From positions 1 to 64,000 of the forward strand of contig JAGXIL010000019.1 of NCBI GenBank assembly GCA_024635655.1: a stretch of 64,000 bases of DNA, read 5' to 3'. The stretch comes from Gillisia sp. (GTDB taxonomy: Bacteria; Bacteroidota; Bacteroidia; Flavobacteriales; Flavobacteriaceae). The translations under genes were made by a program, and so were the position numbers. Shown piece by piece: positions 1-8,778 of the stretch (position 1 is the first letter of the stretch; each line of letters opens with the position of its first letter). The notes under the pieces are model-generated. The model had not been told where the DNA came from and searched no databases. It saw nothing but the letters and a program-made list of their open reading frames with translations.

Positions 1-693
1 AATGTCGGGAACAGCATTTCCGGTTTCAGGGATATTGAGGTTTAGCGTATCCATATATTCAGGAAAATCTTCATAGAGCGAAAACAAGGTGCCCATGGTA
101 ATTCCGCTGTTGACAATGTATTTGTTATAATCTCCTGCATCATACCAACCACCGGCACCAGAAAGTGTTGATCCGGTGGGGCGGGTAGCTGTGGCTGCAG
201 AATTATGCACTTTCACTTCATTGTCAGGATGCCCGGCTTCCCTGGCCCATTTTCCTGCATATTTTTCCGGAAGTTCAGTAGAAACTCTTTGAAAATAGAA
301 GGCTTTTAAACTGGCTTTGGCCGGTTCAAAATGAACATCCTCCTGAATTTCAAAAGGATGGCTTTCTCCTATTCCCGGCACATGCAGTACATACTCCCCC
401 GGCGAGTCAAATTCTGAAAAATCTGCCTGCTTCGCGACCTCTTCACTATGTGGCCATTCATTAGCTTCACTTAACCGGCCGGAATATAATTCATTTTTCG
501 CATCGGCTGAAAGAATGGTAAAATCCATTGCATCTTCAGAAACTACCACTGCTATTTTCGGCCCCTGCGGATAAAAACCAATCTGGTTAAGCCTGATTTT
601 TTCTGATCCGCTTTTTTCCTGCGTTTGAGAAAAAGTGAAACATCCAATGAACAGAGAAACTAGAAAGAGCAAACGAGTTTTAGAAAAAGGCAT
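1..693 (-). CDS. Glycoside hydrolase family 9 endoglucanase (N-terminal part; runs off the window)
   Basis: Only the first 231 codons are in the window; the gene continues past base 1. The protein starts with a hydrophobic export signal and a FIGC stretch around residues 15-18 that could be a lipobox, although cleavage after FSQ (residue 23) is also possible. Residues 31-120 read like the immunoglobulin-like domain that precedes the catalytic domain in CelD-type GH9 enzymes (starting KIRLNQIGFYP). Residues 181-192, GGWYDAGDYNKY, match the conserved GH9 catalytic aspartate region, followed by a TMGTLFSLYEDFPEY helix. GH9 enzymes cut beta-1,4-glucans. The predicted location is outside the cytoplasm. 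Family call is strong; exact substrate cannot be read from this fragment. Confidence 0.88.
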   Translation of the reverse strand, partial: MPFSKTRLLFLVSLFIGCFTFSQTQEKSGSEKIRLNQIGFYPQGPKIAVVVSEDAMDFTILSADAKNELYSGRLSEANEWPHSEEVAKQADFSEFDSPGEYVLHVPGIGESHPFEIQEDVHFEPAKASLKAFYFQRVSTELPEKYAGKWAREAGHPDNEVKVHNSAATATRPTGSTLSGAGGWYDAGDYNKYIVNSGITMGTLFSLYEDFPEYMDTLNLNIPETGNAVPDI

Positions 694-853
694 ACAATAG
701 TTTTAAAATATTAATGAAGTTCTTCTGAAATTTAAAGTTAAACCTCCCCGGTTAATTTTAGGTAAAATTTCATGTTTTTTTAATGTTTTACAGATTAGAG
801 CTGTTGTTTCTGTTACTTTAAAGCAGTAGAAAAGGGAAGATTGAGGAATAATT

Positions 854-882
854 TTTGGAATTTGGAATTTGGAATTTGGTGC
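854..882 (+). repeat. GGAATTTGGTGC-type dispersed intergenic repeat, copy 1
   Basis: Three tandem GGAATTTG units followed by GTGC. The same word combination recurs near 22712-22745 (opposite orientation) and near 50982-51010, each time in non-coding DNA next to a gene end, so it is a dispersed family and not a chance A/T-rich run. Confidence 0.55.
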
Positions 883-947
883 TTTTATTTTGAAGGAGCA
901 GGTTTTTAGAACAGGCTCAGTAGGAGGAGGAATTTCATTACTAATTA

Positions 948-977
948 CGTTAGATGCTGAAACAAGTCCAGCATGAC
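948..977 (+). repeat. Short palindromic repeat of the CGTTAGATnCTGAAACAAG family
   Basis: Reads CGTTAGATGCTGAAACAAG, then TCCAGCATGAC, with ATGCTG (954-959) pairing with CAGCAT (969-974). A longer relative with the same ends sits inside mfd at 19486-19536. This copy is intergenic. Confidence 0.6.
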
Positions 978-1019
978 GGTTTAAGGACATTGTTATTGTT
1001 TAATTTTTTTAGCAGATAC

Positions 1020-1922
1020 TTAAAACCAGATCTCCTGTGCCAACCTATAAGTATTGGCATGGGCTTCAATTATAGTTTTGATCTCCGGGGAGTAACCGCC
1101 ACCCATACTCACCTCAACAGGAATTTTAAGGTCTTTGCACATTTGAAGTACAAACAGGTCACGCTGTTTACAACCTTCTACAGTGCATCCCAGCTTGCCC
1201 AATTTATCAGAGGAAATAATATCTACCCCACTTAGATAAAAAATGAAATCTGGTCGCTGCTCTTCGATTAGCTTCGGAAGGTTTTCGTTGAGTATAGAAA
1301 GATATTCCTCATCTCCGGTGCCATCGGGAAACTCAATATCCAGATCTGATCTTTCCTTTTTGAACGGATAATTGTTCTTCCCATGCATGGAAAAGGTAAA
1401 TACAGAATCATCACCTTCAAAGATCTCTGCCGTTCCATTTCCCTGGTGTACGTCAAGGTCTACAATGAGAATTTTCTCTGCAAGTTTCTTCTGCTGAAGG
1501 TATCTCGCCGCTATTGCCTGGTCATTTAATAAACAAAAAGCTTCCCCATGGCCGGAATAGGCGTGATGGGTGCCGCCGGCAATGTTCATGGCTACTCCGT
1601 GCTCCAGGGCATATTCACAGGCACGAATAGTACCTCCTGCAATTATGATCTCCCTTTTTACCAAAGCCTTGGAGAGCGGAAAGCCTGTTTTTCTCACCGC
1701 CCGTGCATCTAAATCCAGGTTTACCAGATCCCGGTAATAATCTTCAGTATGGGCATTTAAGATATATTGTTCTTGTGCTGCTACAGGTTCAAAAAAGTTT
1801 TCTGCTTTACAGGTGCCTTCGTGCAGTAATTGCCTGGGAAGCAGCTCATACTTCTCCATCGGGAAGCGGTGGCCTTCGGGGAGAGGATGTTTATAGATGG
1901 GATGGTAAGCAATTTTAAGCAT
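1020..1922 (-). CDS. Histone deacetylase-fold amidohydrolase
   Basis: A 300-residue zinc-dependent deacetylase of the arginase/deacetylase fold, the group that includes bacterial AcuC and polyamine amidohydrolases. Seen in sequence: the N-terminal KIAYHPIYKHPLPEGHRFP motif, the active-site histidine pair and glycines in THHAYSGHGEAFCLLND (about 118-134), the zinc ligands in DLDVHQGNGT (about 155-164), and a C-terminal LSGVDI segment where the last metal-binding aspartate lies. Length fits the family. I chose the ATG at 1922; the longer reading needs a TTG five codons upstream. Members remove acetyl or acyl groups from small amines or protein lysines; the substrate here is unknown. It stands alone, downstream of metG on the same strand with about 190 bases between. 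Confidence 0.85.
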   Translation of the reverse strand: MLKIAYHPIYKHPLPEGHRFPMEKYELLPRQLLHEGTCKAENFFEPVAAQEQYILNAHTEDYYRDLVNLDLDARAVRKTGFPLSKALVKREIIIAGGTIRACEYALEHGVAMNIAGGTHHAYSGHGEAFCLLNDQAIAARYLQQKKLAEKILIVDLDVHQGNGTAEIFEGDDSVFTFSMHGKNNYPFKKERSDLDIEFPDGTGDEEYLSILNENLPKLIEEQRPDFIFYLSGVDIISSDKLGKLGCTVEGCKQRDLFVLQMCKDLKIPVEVSMGGGYSPEIKTIIEAHANTYRLAQEIWF

Positions 1923-1997
1923 TAATTTTTTTCTCAATGGTCAGTTTGGATGCGAGCTTATTCTGCAATGCAAGAAAATTTGAGATTGGGAATTTAA

Positions 1998-2087
1998 ACA
2001 CAGAGTATTCAGAGGTTTTCACAAAGTTAGCAGAGAAAACTCTGTGTAACTCTGTGCTAAACTCCGTTCCCTCCGTGGTTAAAAAAC
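1998..2087 (+). repeat. Dispersed 'CTCTGTGTAACTCTGTG' intergenic repeat
   Basis: The stretch is made of imperfectly repeated CACAGAG, TTCACAAAG, CTCTGTGTAAC and CTCTGTGCTAA words ending in CTCCGTGGTTAAAAA. I recognise this type of sequence as an intergenic repeat found in many unrelated bacterial genomes. No gene is present. Confidence 0.45.
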
Positions 2088-2114
2088 AGTACGTTCCAAG
2101 CTCCTCTTAACCTC

Positions 2115-4196
2115 CTAAGATATCACCGCCCCATTTTCAACTCCCTCCACATCAGGATTCAAAAATACCAGCTTCCCTTTGGCATCTTCAGTCATTAAGA
2201 TCATACCTTCACTTTCTACTCCCCGTAATTTTCGCGGGGCAAGATTTAAAAGAACAGTCACTTTTTTCCCAATAATATCCTCAGGTTTAAAACTTTCGGC
2301 AATTCCTGAAACGATGGTTCTTGTATCCAGTCCGGTATTTATCTTGAGAACTAATAGTTTATCTGCTTTTGGCATTTTTGTAGCTTCAACAATGGTTCCC
2401 ACCCGAAGGTCCATTTTAGTAAAATCCTCAAAGGTTGCAGTTTCTTTTTGTGGTTCTACTTTTTTGTTTTCGGCAGCATTTGCTGCTTTTGTGGCTTCTA
2501 GTTTTTCCAATTGATGCTGAATTTGTTCATCTTCTATTTTACTAAAAAGCAATTCTGCTTTTCCTATGTGGTGACCGGCATTTAGTAAGGATTTCTTGGT
2601 AGAGATCTCTGTCCATAGCGTTCCCTCATCACCCGGAGCATTTTCCTGTTCCATATTCAGAATCTTTTTCAATTTTGCCGATGTAAATGGCAAAAACGGC
2701 TCACTTAGAGTTGCAAGCGCAGCGGCAATTTGAAGGGCCACGTACATTACTGTTTTCACCCTTTCCTCATCGGTTTTGATCATTTTCCACGGCTCCTCAT
2801 CGGCAAGGTATTTATTTCCCAGCCGGGCCAGATTCATTAATTCTCCCTGCGCTTCCCGGAATCTGTACTTTTCAATAGAACTTGCTATTACTGAAGGATA
2901 GGCCCTAAGGGTTACGATGGTTTGTTCATCAACATCAGAGTATTGACCCGGTTGAGGCACTTCCCCACTGTAGTATTTATCGGTAAGCACCACTACCCTA
3001 TTGATGAAATTTCCGAAGATCGCAACCAGTTCATTGTTGTTCCTGGCCTGAAAATCTTTCCAGGTAAAATCGTTGTCTTTGGTTTCGGGAGCGTTTGCTG
3101 TTAGCGCATATCGCAATACATCCTGCTGGCCCGGAAATTCCACAAGGTATTCATGCAGCCACACAGCCCAGTTCTTTGAAGTAGAGAGTTTATTTCCCTC
3201 CAGGTTTAAAAATTCATTGGCGGGAACATTATCAGGTAGAATATAACTTCCTTCAGCCTTAAGAATGATTGGAAAGATCAAGCAATGGAAAACGATATTG
3301 TCCTTACCAATAAAATGTACCAGTTTAGTGTCTTTTGCCTTCCAGTAGTCTTCCCAGTTCTTACCTTCCCGGGCAGCCCATTCTTTGGTAGAAGAAATAT
3401 AACCAATGGGGGCATCAAACCAAACATACAGAACCTTTCCCTCGGCTCCTTCAACAGGCACGGGAATTCCCCATTCGAGATCCCTTGTTACGGCACGCGC
3501 CCGTAAGCCATCATCGATCCAGGATTTTACCTGCCCATACACATTGGTTTTCCAGTCTCGTTTATGTCCTACCAGGATCCACTCTTTTAGCCAGTCTTGG
3601 TATTGATCTAAGGGTAAAAACCAGTGTCTGGTTTCTTTCATCGATGGTACGGCACCCGTTATAGCCGATCTTGGATCGATGAGGTCTGTAGCATTTAAGG
3701 AACTCCCGCAGGTTTCGCACTGGTCTCCGTAAGCTTCAGGATTACCGCATTTAGGACAGGTTCCCGTTACAAATCTATCTGCTAAGAATTGATTGGCTTC
3801 AGCATCAAATAACTGCGCTGTAGTCTCCTCAATGAATTTTCCCTCTTCGTATAATTTTCTGAAAATTTCTGAAGCTGTTTTATGATGGATTTCAGCAGAA
3901 GTACGGGAGTAATTATCAAAAGAAATTCCAAAATCCAGAAAAGACTGTTTGATGATCCCGTGATATTTATCTATAAGTTGTTGAGGAGTAACACCCTCTT
4001 TTTTTGCCTTCATGGGAATTGCTACCCCGTGTTCATCGCTTCCGCATACAAAAGCCACATCTTTGCCCTGCATTCTTAAAAACCGTGCATATATATCGGC
4101 AGGCACATAAACTCCTGCGAGGTGGCCTATATGAAGAGGCCCGTTTGTATAAGGCAATGCTGCGGTAACAGTGTAACGTTGTGGCGTAGTATTCAT
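2115..4196 (-). CDS. metG: Methionyl-tRNA synthetase
   Basis: Charges tRNA-Met with methionine in the cytoplasm (class I synthetase). The 693-residue protein has the HIGH signature (PLHIGH near residue 20), a four-cysteine zinc knuckle ([18 protein letters not shown], about 147-164), the KMSKS-type loop as [10 protein letters not shown], and a C-terminal tRNA-binding domain of the EMAP/Trbp111 type beginning [19 protein letters not shown], as in the long dimeric MetG enzymes. Length is normal. Starts at the ATG at 4196. Monocistronic by appearance. Confidence 0.98.
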   Translation of the reverse strand: MNTTPQRYTVTAALPYTNGPLHIGHLAGVYVPADIYARFLRMQGKDVAFVCGSDEHGVAIPMKAKKEGVTPQQLIDKYHGIIKQSFLDFGISFDNYSRTSAEIHHKTASEIFRKLYEEGKFIEETTAQLFDAEANQFLADRFVTGTCPKCGNPEAYGDQCETCGSSLNATDLIDPRSAITGAVPSMKETRHWFLPLDQYQDWLKEWILVGHKRDWKTNVYGQVKSWIDDGLRARAVTRDLEWGIPVPVEGAEGKVLYVWFDAPIGYISSTKEWAAREGKNWEDYWKAKDTKLVHFIGKDNIVFHCLIFPIILKAEGSYILPDNVPANEFLNLEGNKLSTSKNWAVWLHEYLVEFPGQQDVLRYALTANAPETKDNDFTWKDFQARNNNELVAIFGNFINRVVVLTDKYYSGEVPQPGQYSDVDEQTIVTLRAYPSVIASSIEKYRFREAQGELMNLARLGNKYLADEEPWKMIKTDEERVKTVMYVALQIAAALATLSEPFLPFTSAKLKKILNMEQENAPGDEGTLWTEISTKKSLLNAGHHIGKAELLFSKIEDEQIQHQLEKLEATKAANAAENKKVEPQKETATFEDFTKMDLRVGTIVEATKMPKADKLLVLKINTGLDTRTIVSGIAESFKPEDIIGKKVTVLLNLAPRKLRGVESEGMILMTEDAKGKLVFLNPDVEGVENGAVIS

Positions 4197-4396
4197 TAAT
4201 TCTTTTGGTTTTACTGGCCGTAAAGGTAAGCAACTGCGAAATATTACACGTTAAATTCTTGTAAAAGACAATAGCGGTGCGGGAAATGTATCTACTTTAT
4301 CGGTACGTAACAATAGCAAAGAGTATAGTAATAATTTGTTAGATTTGGATTTTCCGAAAATTACCTTTGCTTCAAATTGCTAATAACCCCAACCAA

Positions 4397-4978
4397 ATGA
4401 AAAAATTGATATTACTTTTCATCCTACTTGGAATAGTTTCCTGTAAAAGCACAAAACAACCCACTACGACAGCGGTTTCAGAAAACAATTTTATAGTGGA
4501 AAATCTACTGCAACTTAATGCTGAAGAAATCCGTCAACAATATGCTGATGCCAAGATAAAAGAAGATGTAGGCATGTTTGATGAAGGCACTGAGGAGCTA
4601 TATTACACTATTTTATACGGTGGCACTCCCAATGAGATCCAGATCACCTGGACAGATGCCGGCAGAACAGATATCAATGACATAAGATTCACCACAGCCG
4701 GAAAATGGCAATCCTCAACCGGAATAAAAATAGGAACCACCTACGAGGAACTGAATGCCCTTAATGAAAAACCTGTCTCTTTCTACGGTTTTGGATGGGA
4801 TTACAGCGGTGCGGTGATGTGGAATGACGGAAAAATGGAAGATAGCAACTTAAGGGTTTTTCTTGCACCTGAACAGGAACCCCAACCTAAATACTACGGT
4901 GACCATATAATTAAAGCTACCCCAAAAGAAATTAAAAATATGAATTTAAAGGTACAGACGATCATATATAAAGCTTAA
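4397..4978 (+). CDS. Putative lipoprotein of unknown function
   Basis: A 193-residue protein with a lipoprotein signal: MKKLILLFILLGIVSC, where C16 would be lipidated. The rest is soluble, rich in acidic residues and tyrosines, with no motif I recognise. The ATG at 4397 is preferred over an upstream codon ten residues earlier because it puts the signal peptide at the N-terminus. A TACCTTTG word 27 bases upstream of the start resembles a Bacteroidetes -7 promoter box, without a well-spaced -33 partner. Followed 81 bases later by yraN on the same strand. Confidence 0.75.
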   Translation: MKKLILLFILLGIVSCKSTKQPTTTAVSENNFIVENLLQLNAEEIRQQYADAKIKEDVGMFDEGTEELYYTILYGGTPNEIQITWTDAGRTDINDIRFTTAGKWQSSTGIKIGTTYEELNALNEKPVSFYGFGWDYSGAVMWNDGKMEDSNLRVFLAPEQEPQPKYYGDHIIKATPKEIKNMNLKVQTIIYKA

Positions 4979-5059
4979 TTATCTGTCTTGATGCATTATA
5001 TGTTTTTTTAATTAGGTATATTTAATAGCCCCAAAATTATAATTAATTCCTGCTAAGGA

Positions 5060-5422
5060 ATGGCAGCACATAATGATTTGGGTAGATTAGGGGAAGATCT
5101 GGCCGTAGAGTTCTTAATAAAAAATGGCTATAAAATTGTAGCCCGTAACTTCATATACCAAAAAGCAGAAGTAGATATTATTGCGAGAAAAGAAAATACT
5201 CTTGCTATAATAGAAGTGAAAACCCGCAGTACTCCCGATTTTGGAAATCCCCAGGAATTTGTAAAAGGCCGGCAGATCCAGCGCATGGTGAAAGCAGTAG
5301 ATTTTTTTGTAAATGAACATCATATGGATGTAGAAGTTCGTTTTGACATTGTCGCCATTATTAAAAACAAAGCCGGAACCAGGCTGGAACATTTAAAGGA
5401 CGCTTTCCTGCATTTTGAATAA
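5060..5422 (+). CDS. YraN family protein (UPF0102, predicted endonuclease-like fold)
   Basis: A 120-residue protein of the UPF0102/YraN family. It opens with AHNDLGRLGEDLAVEFL, then the fold signature of restriction-endonuclease-like proteins: EVDIIARKENTLAIIEVKTR (about 37-56), i.e. a D...ExK arrangement. Family length is about 120 residues. The biological role is not established. The start ATG follows a short TAAGGA. Confidence 0.92.
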   Translation: MAAHNDLGRLGEDLAVEFLIKNGYKIVARNFIYQKAEVDIIARKENTLAIIEVKTRSTPDFGNPQEFVKGRQIQRMVKAVDFFVNEHHMDVEVRFDIVAIIKNKAGTRLEHLKDAFLHFE

Positions 5423-5834
5423 TATCTTACCGAAACAAAATAATATTAAAAAAGATTTCCCACTGCGATGCGTGGAAAATTTCTACAGAACCTGTGGAAA
5501 AAACTTGATTATTTTAACAGAATTTGATAACTTCAGGAAAGCAATTTGACCTCTCACCTTTTTTACATTATCTAAAAAAAGGTTGCTATTAATTTTGATG
5601 CTGTACCCTTAGCGCTCTATAGTTCCTGAAAAACACAGTTTTATAAAATTCCCGGTCCCCGCCTCCCTTTGATTAAGAATTTTTAATGAAAAACAGATTA
5701 TACCTTACGGAAATTAATTGAATTGTATTCTTGATTGGAATAGTCCTTGCCCAATGAGGAAAAAATCTAAAAAAAGAAAAAGTTTATGATGCTTAATTTT
5801 ATTTTTGAGGATTTATAAAAGCAAAAAAAATAAT
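5423..5834. other. Intergenic stretch, nothing recognised
   Basis: About 410 A/T-rich bases between yraN and the next gene. No open frame of note, no clear terminator or repeat. It presumably contains the promoter of the downstream envelope genes, but I could not identify a full -33/-7 pair. Confidence 0.5.
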
Positions 5835-7781
5835 ATGTATAATTCTTTACATTTTAATACCATTTCATTTATCATAGGATGTCTCTTTATGTGTGGAAAT
5901 GCTGCATCACAGGAACTCCAAACCTATGATAGTATCTACCAGCCTATTCCGGGTTATGAAGGGCATGCGGAGTTTACCTATATCGAGGATAACGATGGGA
6001 ACAGAATCAAATCAGGTGATTTTATTTTTACCAGGGAGGTTCGGCTTCTTGACACTCAAACCAAAGCAACTTATAACTATTGGGAAGGTTCTTATGAAGA
6101 GAACCTGAAAGAGGGGCCCTGGTTTTACGAAACAAAAAACCATAGAGTAGCAATTGACGAAATATCTGATGTTGACCTGGATTACACTATATATACTGAA
6201 GATGAAATCCTGGAGATCACTTATAGTAATGGAGTTCCTATAGAGAATATCACATTGGAAAGTATTTTATATGCAGATAAAGTAAGACAGAAAAGATTGA
6301 AATACTTCGATTCCGGAGTTGTTGAAGGCAGAATGGATGGCAAATTTGAATTCTTTTTTGCCAACGAAGATGAAGATATAGCAGCTGTTAAGGGACAGGC
6401 AAATAACGGATTGATGGAAGGTTTCTGGGAATTTACTTTTTTTGAAACCGATACACGGGAAAGAAGAGAATATCAAAATGGTGTTCTTCTAAAATTAACA
6501 AGGACTGTAAATGATCAACTTACAGAAGAAATAGAATTTCCTTTGAGCGAAGGTTTACAGGCCAGTTTAAACAATGAAGAGGGCGCCCTGGAATTGGCAA
6601 ATAAACCTCTTAGTCTAAGTTTTAGTGATGGATATCCCAGAAACTCTAAGTACCTCCAGGTGCAGGAGCAAGGAGAAGAGATCCTGGAAATGATCTTTAC
6701 GGAAATCTTTAAATTTGACGAAAATTTAGATCCTTCAGAACGACTTCCCCTGGGCACAAACCGGGCTTACTATACCCTTTCTTCAGAAGAAACCGCGGCA
6801 CTAAAAGATTGGGTAGTTGAGCATGCCGATTTCCGAAATAAAATACAGGCTATAAATGCAATGGAAATTGATAACCCTGCTTTGATCCAGGATCAGGATC
6901 TGGAAGTTATTATCAATTGGGCACAAAAACAGGAGGAGATCAGGAATTATATAAAACCATGGAACAATATTTTATCAAAAGATCAAATCGAGTTTTACAA
7001 CAGAGAGGGACTTTTGGTAGATTACGCCCACAACCTGCTCTCCAGTGATACTATTACCGTAAATTCTGAAACCACCATCTTCGATTATGAACCCGATGAA
7101 AAAGGAGAAAATTTTCTGTTATATATCGTGGAAAATTTCACTGACCGAAACCGAGTTGCCGATTCTCTGATCCAGGTTTTGACAGAAAGGCTGGATGAAC
7201 TCCAGGTAAACAGGGAAATATCAGATTTGCACAATGAAATAGTTGATAAAAAAGAAAATCTGGACAGCTTATATACTAATCAAACACAGCATAATCAGGT
7301 AAACTATATGCTGAGAAAAATTGAAAATCAATTTACAAATACCTCATACCCAAAAATGCTTTCGGAATTTGTTGATGCCGAAGATCTTTCTGAACAAATC
7401 TCATACGGGCAGGACCTTATTTTACATCTGGACCTCTTACAAAGGATTTATAACTTGGGAGAAGACATTGCACAGAAGGAAGATGAAATTGATAGTTTGT
7501 ATACCGAGCTGACTTTTGATCCCTTTACCTTTACTGAGGTACCGGCACGAAAGAAACGCAGGCTTTATAATATTGTTACTAATGAGGTTATCCAGGAACT
7601 AATAATCGCAGCAGGCAAAAATTCCGATGAACCAAAAGAAGCTTTAAAGCACCTGCAGCAGGCATCCCAAATGCAGGAACGTCTTATTTTTCTTGAAGAT
7701 AAAAATACCAGTCGCCTGGAAAGACGTCTGGCAAGAAGTAATTCTTTAAGTGACCAGGTAGAATTACTAAATAGTATTTAG
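5835..7781 (+). CDS. Exported protein with YwqK/MORN-like repeats and a coiled-coil C-terminus
   Basis: A 648-residue protein with an N-terminal export signal ending around CGNAASQ. Residues about 30-220 contain repeating 'G.W.(Y/F)(E/F)...G' units (EGPWFYE, MDGKFEFFF, MEGFWEFTFFE, REYQNGV) typical of YwqK/MORN-2 repeat proteins. The last 200 residues are rich in E, K, L and S, with long stretches that look helical or coiled-coil (TERLDELQVNREISDLHNEI). Start: ATG at 5835, ten codons inside a longer TTG reading, because it gives the signal peptide. Only one base separates its stop from the GTG of the next gene, so the two are probably cotranscribed. Function unknown. Confidence 0.7.
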   Translation: MYNSLHFNTISFIIGCLFMCGNAASQELQTYDSIYQPIPGYEGHAEFTYIEDNDGNRIKSGDFIFTREVRLLDTQTKATYNYWEGSYEENLKEGPWFYETKNHRVAIDEISDVDLDYTIYTEDEILEITYSNGVPIENITLESILYADKVRQKRLKYFDSGVVEGRMDGKFEFFFANEDEDIAAVKGQANNGLMEGFWEFTFFETDTRERREYQNGVLLKLTRTVNDQLTEEIEFPLSEGLQASLNNEEGALELANKPLSLSFSDGYPRNSKYLQVQEQGEEILEMIFTEIFKFDENLDPSERLPLGTNRAYYTLSSEETAALKDWVVEHADFRNKIQAINAMEIDNPALIQDQDLEVIINWAQKQEEIRNYIKPWNNILSKDQIEFYNREGLLVDYAHNLLSSDTITVNSETTIFDYEPDEKGENFLLYIVENFTDRNRVADSLIQVLTERLDELQVNREISDLHNEIVDKKENLDSLYTNQTQHNQVNYMLRKIENQFTNTSYPKMLSEFVDAEDLSEQISYGQDLILHLDLLQRIYNLGEDIAQKEDEIDSLYTELTFDPFTFTEVPARKKRRLYNIVTNEVIQELIIAAGKNSDEPKEALKHLQQASQMQERLIFLEDKNTSRLERRLARSNSLSDQVELLNSI

Positions 7782-7782
7782 C

Positions 7783-8610
7783 GTGAAAAATTTTAAGTAC
7801 ATCCTTGGCCTCCTGTTTCTTCTCAGCACCCAAACAGGAGCGCAGGAACTGTCGTACGATTTGCAGGAAGACGCTGCACCTCAAAAGGAATACCGGCATA
7901 CCACCGGCTTGTGGTTAGGGAGCTACACCAAATACAGGCTTACCGAAAAAATGTTCTATTACGGAGAATATCATGTGCGCCGTACAAATAATTTTGTAGA
8001 TGATATGGCCCAAATATATCTGCGATTTGGCCTAACTTATTTGGCAAACCAGCAACTGGAATTAACTGCAGGTATAGTTACCCCGTTCTACTGGGCTCCT
8101 GAGCAGGACCTGCCTAACCAGGACAACATAGTGCCGCAGTACAGGCTGTGGCAACAGCTCCTTCTGGTGCAACCTTTTGATCGCCTTAAACTTTATCACA
8201 CCTTCCGGTTTGAACAGCGCTGGAAACGGGATTATATAGAAGATTCTCCTTTTATACTTTCTCATAGATTTAGATATAAGATCTCAGGCTACTATCCGTT
8301 GAATAACTACAAACTTGTAAACAAGACCCTGTTCTTTTCCTTTTATGAGGAAATATTTGTACAAGCCGGAAAGAAGATCACTTACAATTACCTCGAAGAC
8401 AACCGGGTATTTGTGGGGCTTGGTTATATCCTGAATGAAAATATTCAAATTCAGGCCGGCTATATGTGGACCTTTAGATATGATACCGGACCAACTAACT
8501 TTGAGCACAGGCATATCCCGCGAATTAGTGTTTATCACAACCTGGATTTTTACAAGAAGCGGCAGCAAAAAAGAAGGGAAAGAACCACAATATTACCTCT
8601 GGATTTTTAA
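7783..8610 (+). CDS. DUF2490-type outer membrane beta-barrel protein
   Basis: A 275-residue protein with a signal peptide (KYILGLLFLLSTQTGAQ) and alternating aromatic strands through to the end, as in the DUF2490 family: TGLWLGSYTKYRLTEKMFYY, then HRFRYKISGYYP and NIQIQAGYMWTFRYDTG. The start is GTG at 7783, one base after the previous stop; no ATG would retain the signal peptide. Predicted to sit in the outer membrane. Function of the family is not known. Confidence 0.8.
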   Translation: MKNFKYILGLLFLLSTQTGAQELSYDLQEDAAPQKEYRHTTGLWLGSYTKYRLTEKMFYYGEYHVRRTNNFVDDMAQIYLRFGLTYLANQQLELTAGIVTPFYWAPEQDLPNQDNIVPQYRLWQQLLLVQPFDRLKLYHTFRFEQRWKRDYIEDSPFILSHRFRYKISGYYPLNNYKLVNKTLFFSFYEEIFVQAGKKITYNYLEDNRVFVGLGYILNENIQIQAGYMWTFRYDTGPTNFEHRHIPRISVYHNLDFYKKRQQKRRERTTILPLDF

Positions 8611-8778
8611 AGAAAATTTCCTACTGAAAACGTTTTTCCTTTTAAATAGCTAAGACATAATTTTTTAGTAAAAACTAAAATTTCCAAAAATTAAACAGCT
8701 CTTCTTTATAAGATATATATTTATACATTCTAAGTTTGCCATACCAGGTTGCTATAATATATCTTGCGTTTTAAAGTC

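Larger units (their letters stand above)
694..1019. other. Intergenic stretch with two dispersed repeats
   Basis: About 326 bases between the GH9 gene start and the end of the deacetylase gene. I see no convincing gene. It holds a run of GGAATTTGGAATTTGG units (about 854-882) and a short palindromic repeat at 948-977, both listed separately. Confidence 0.6.
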
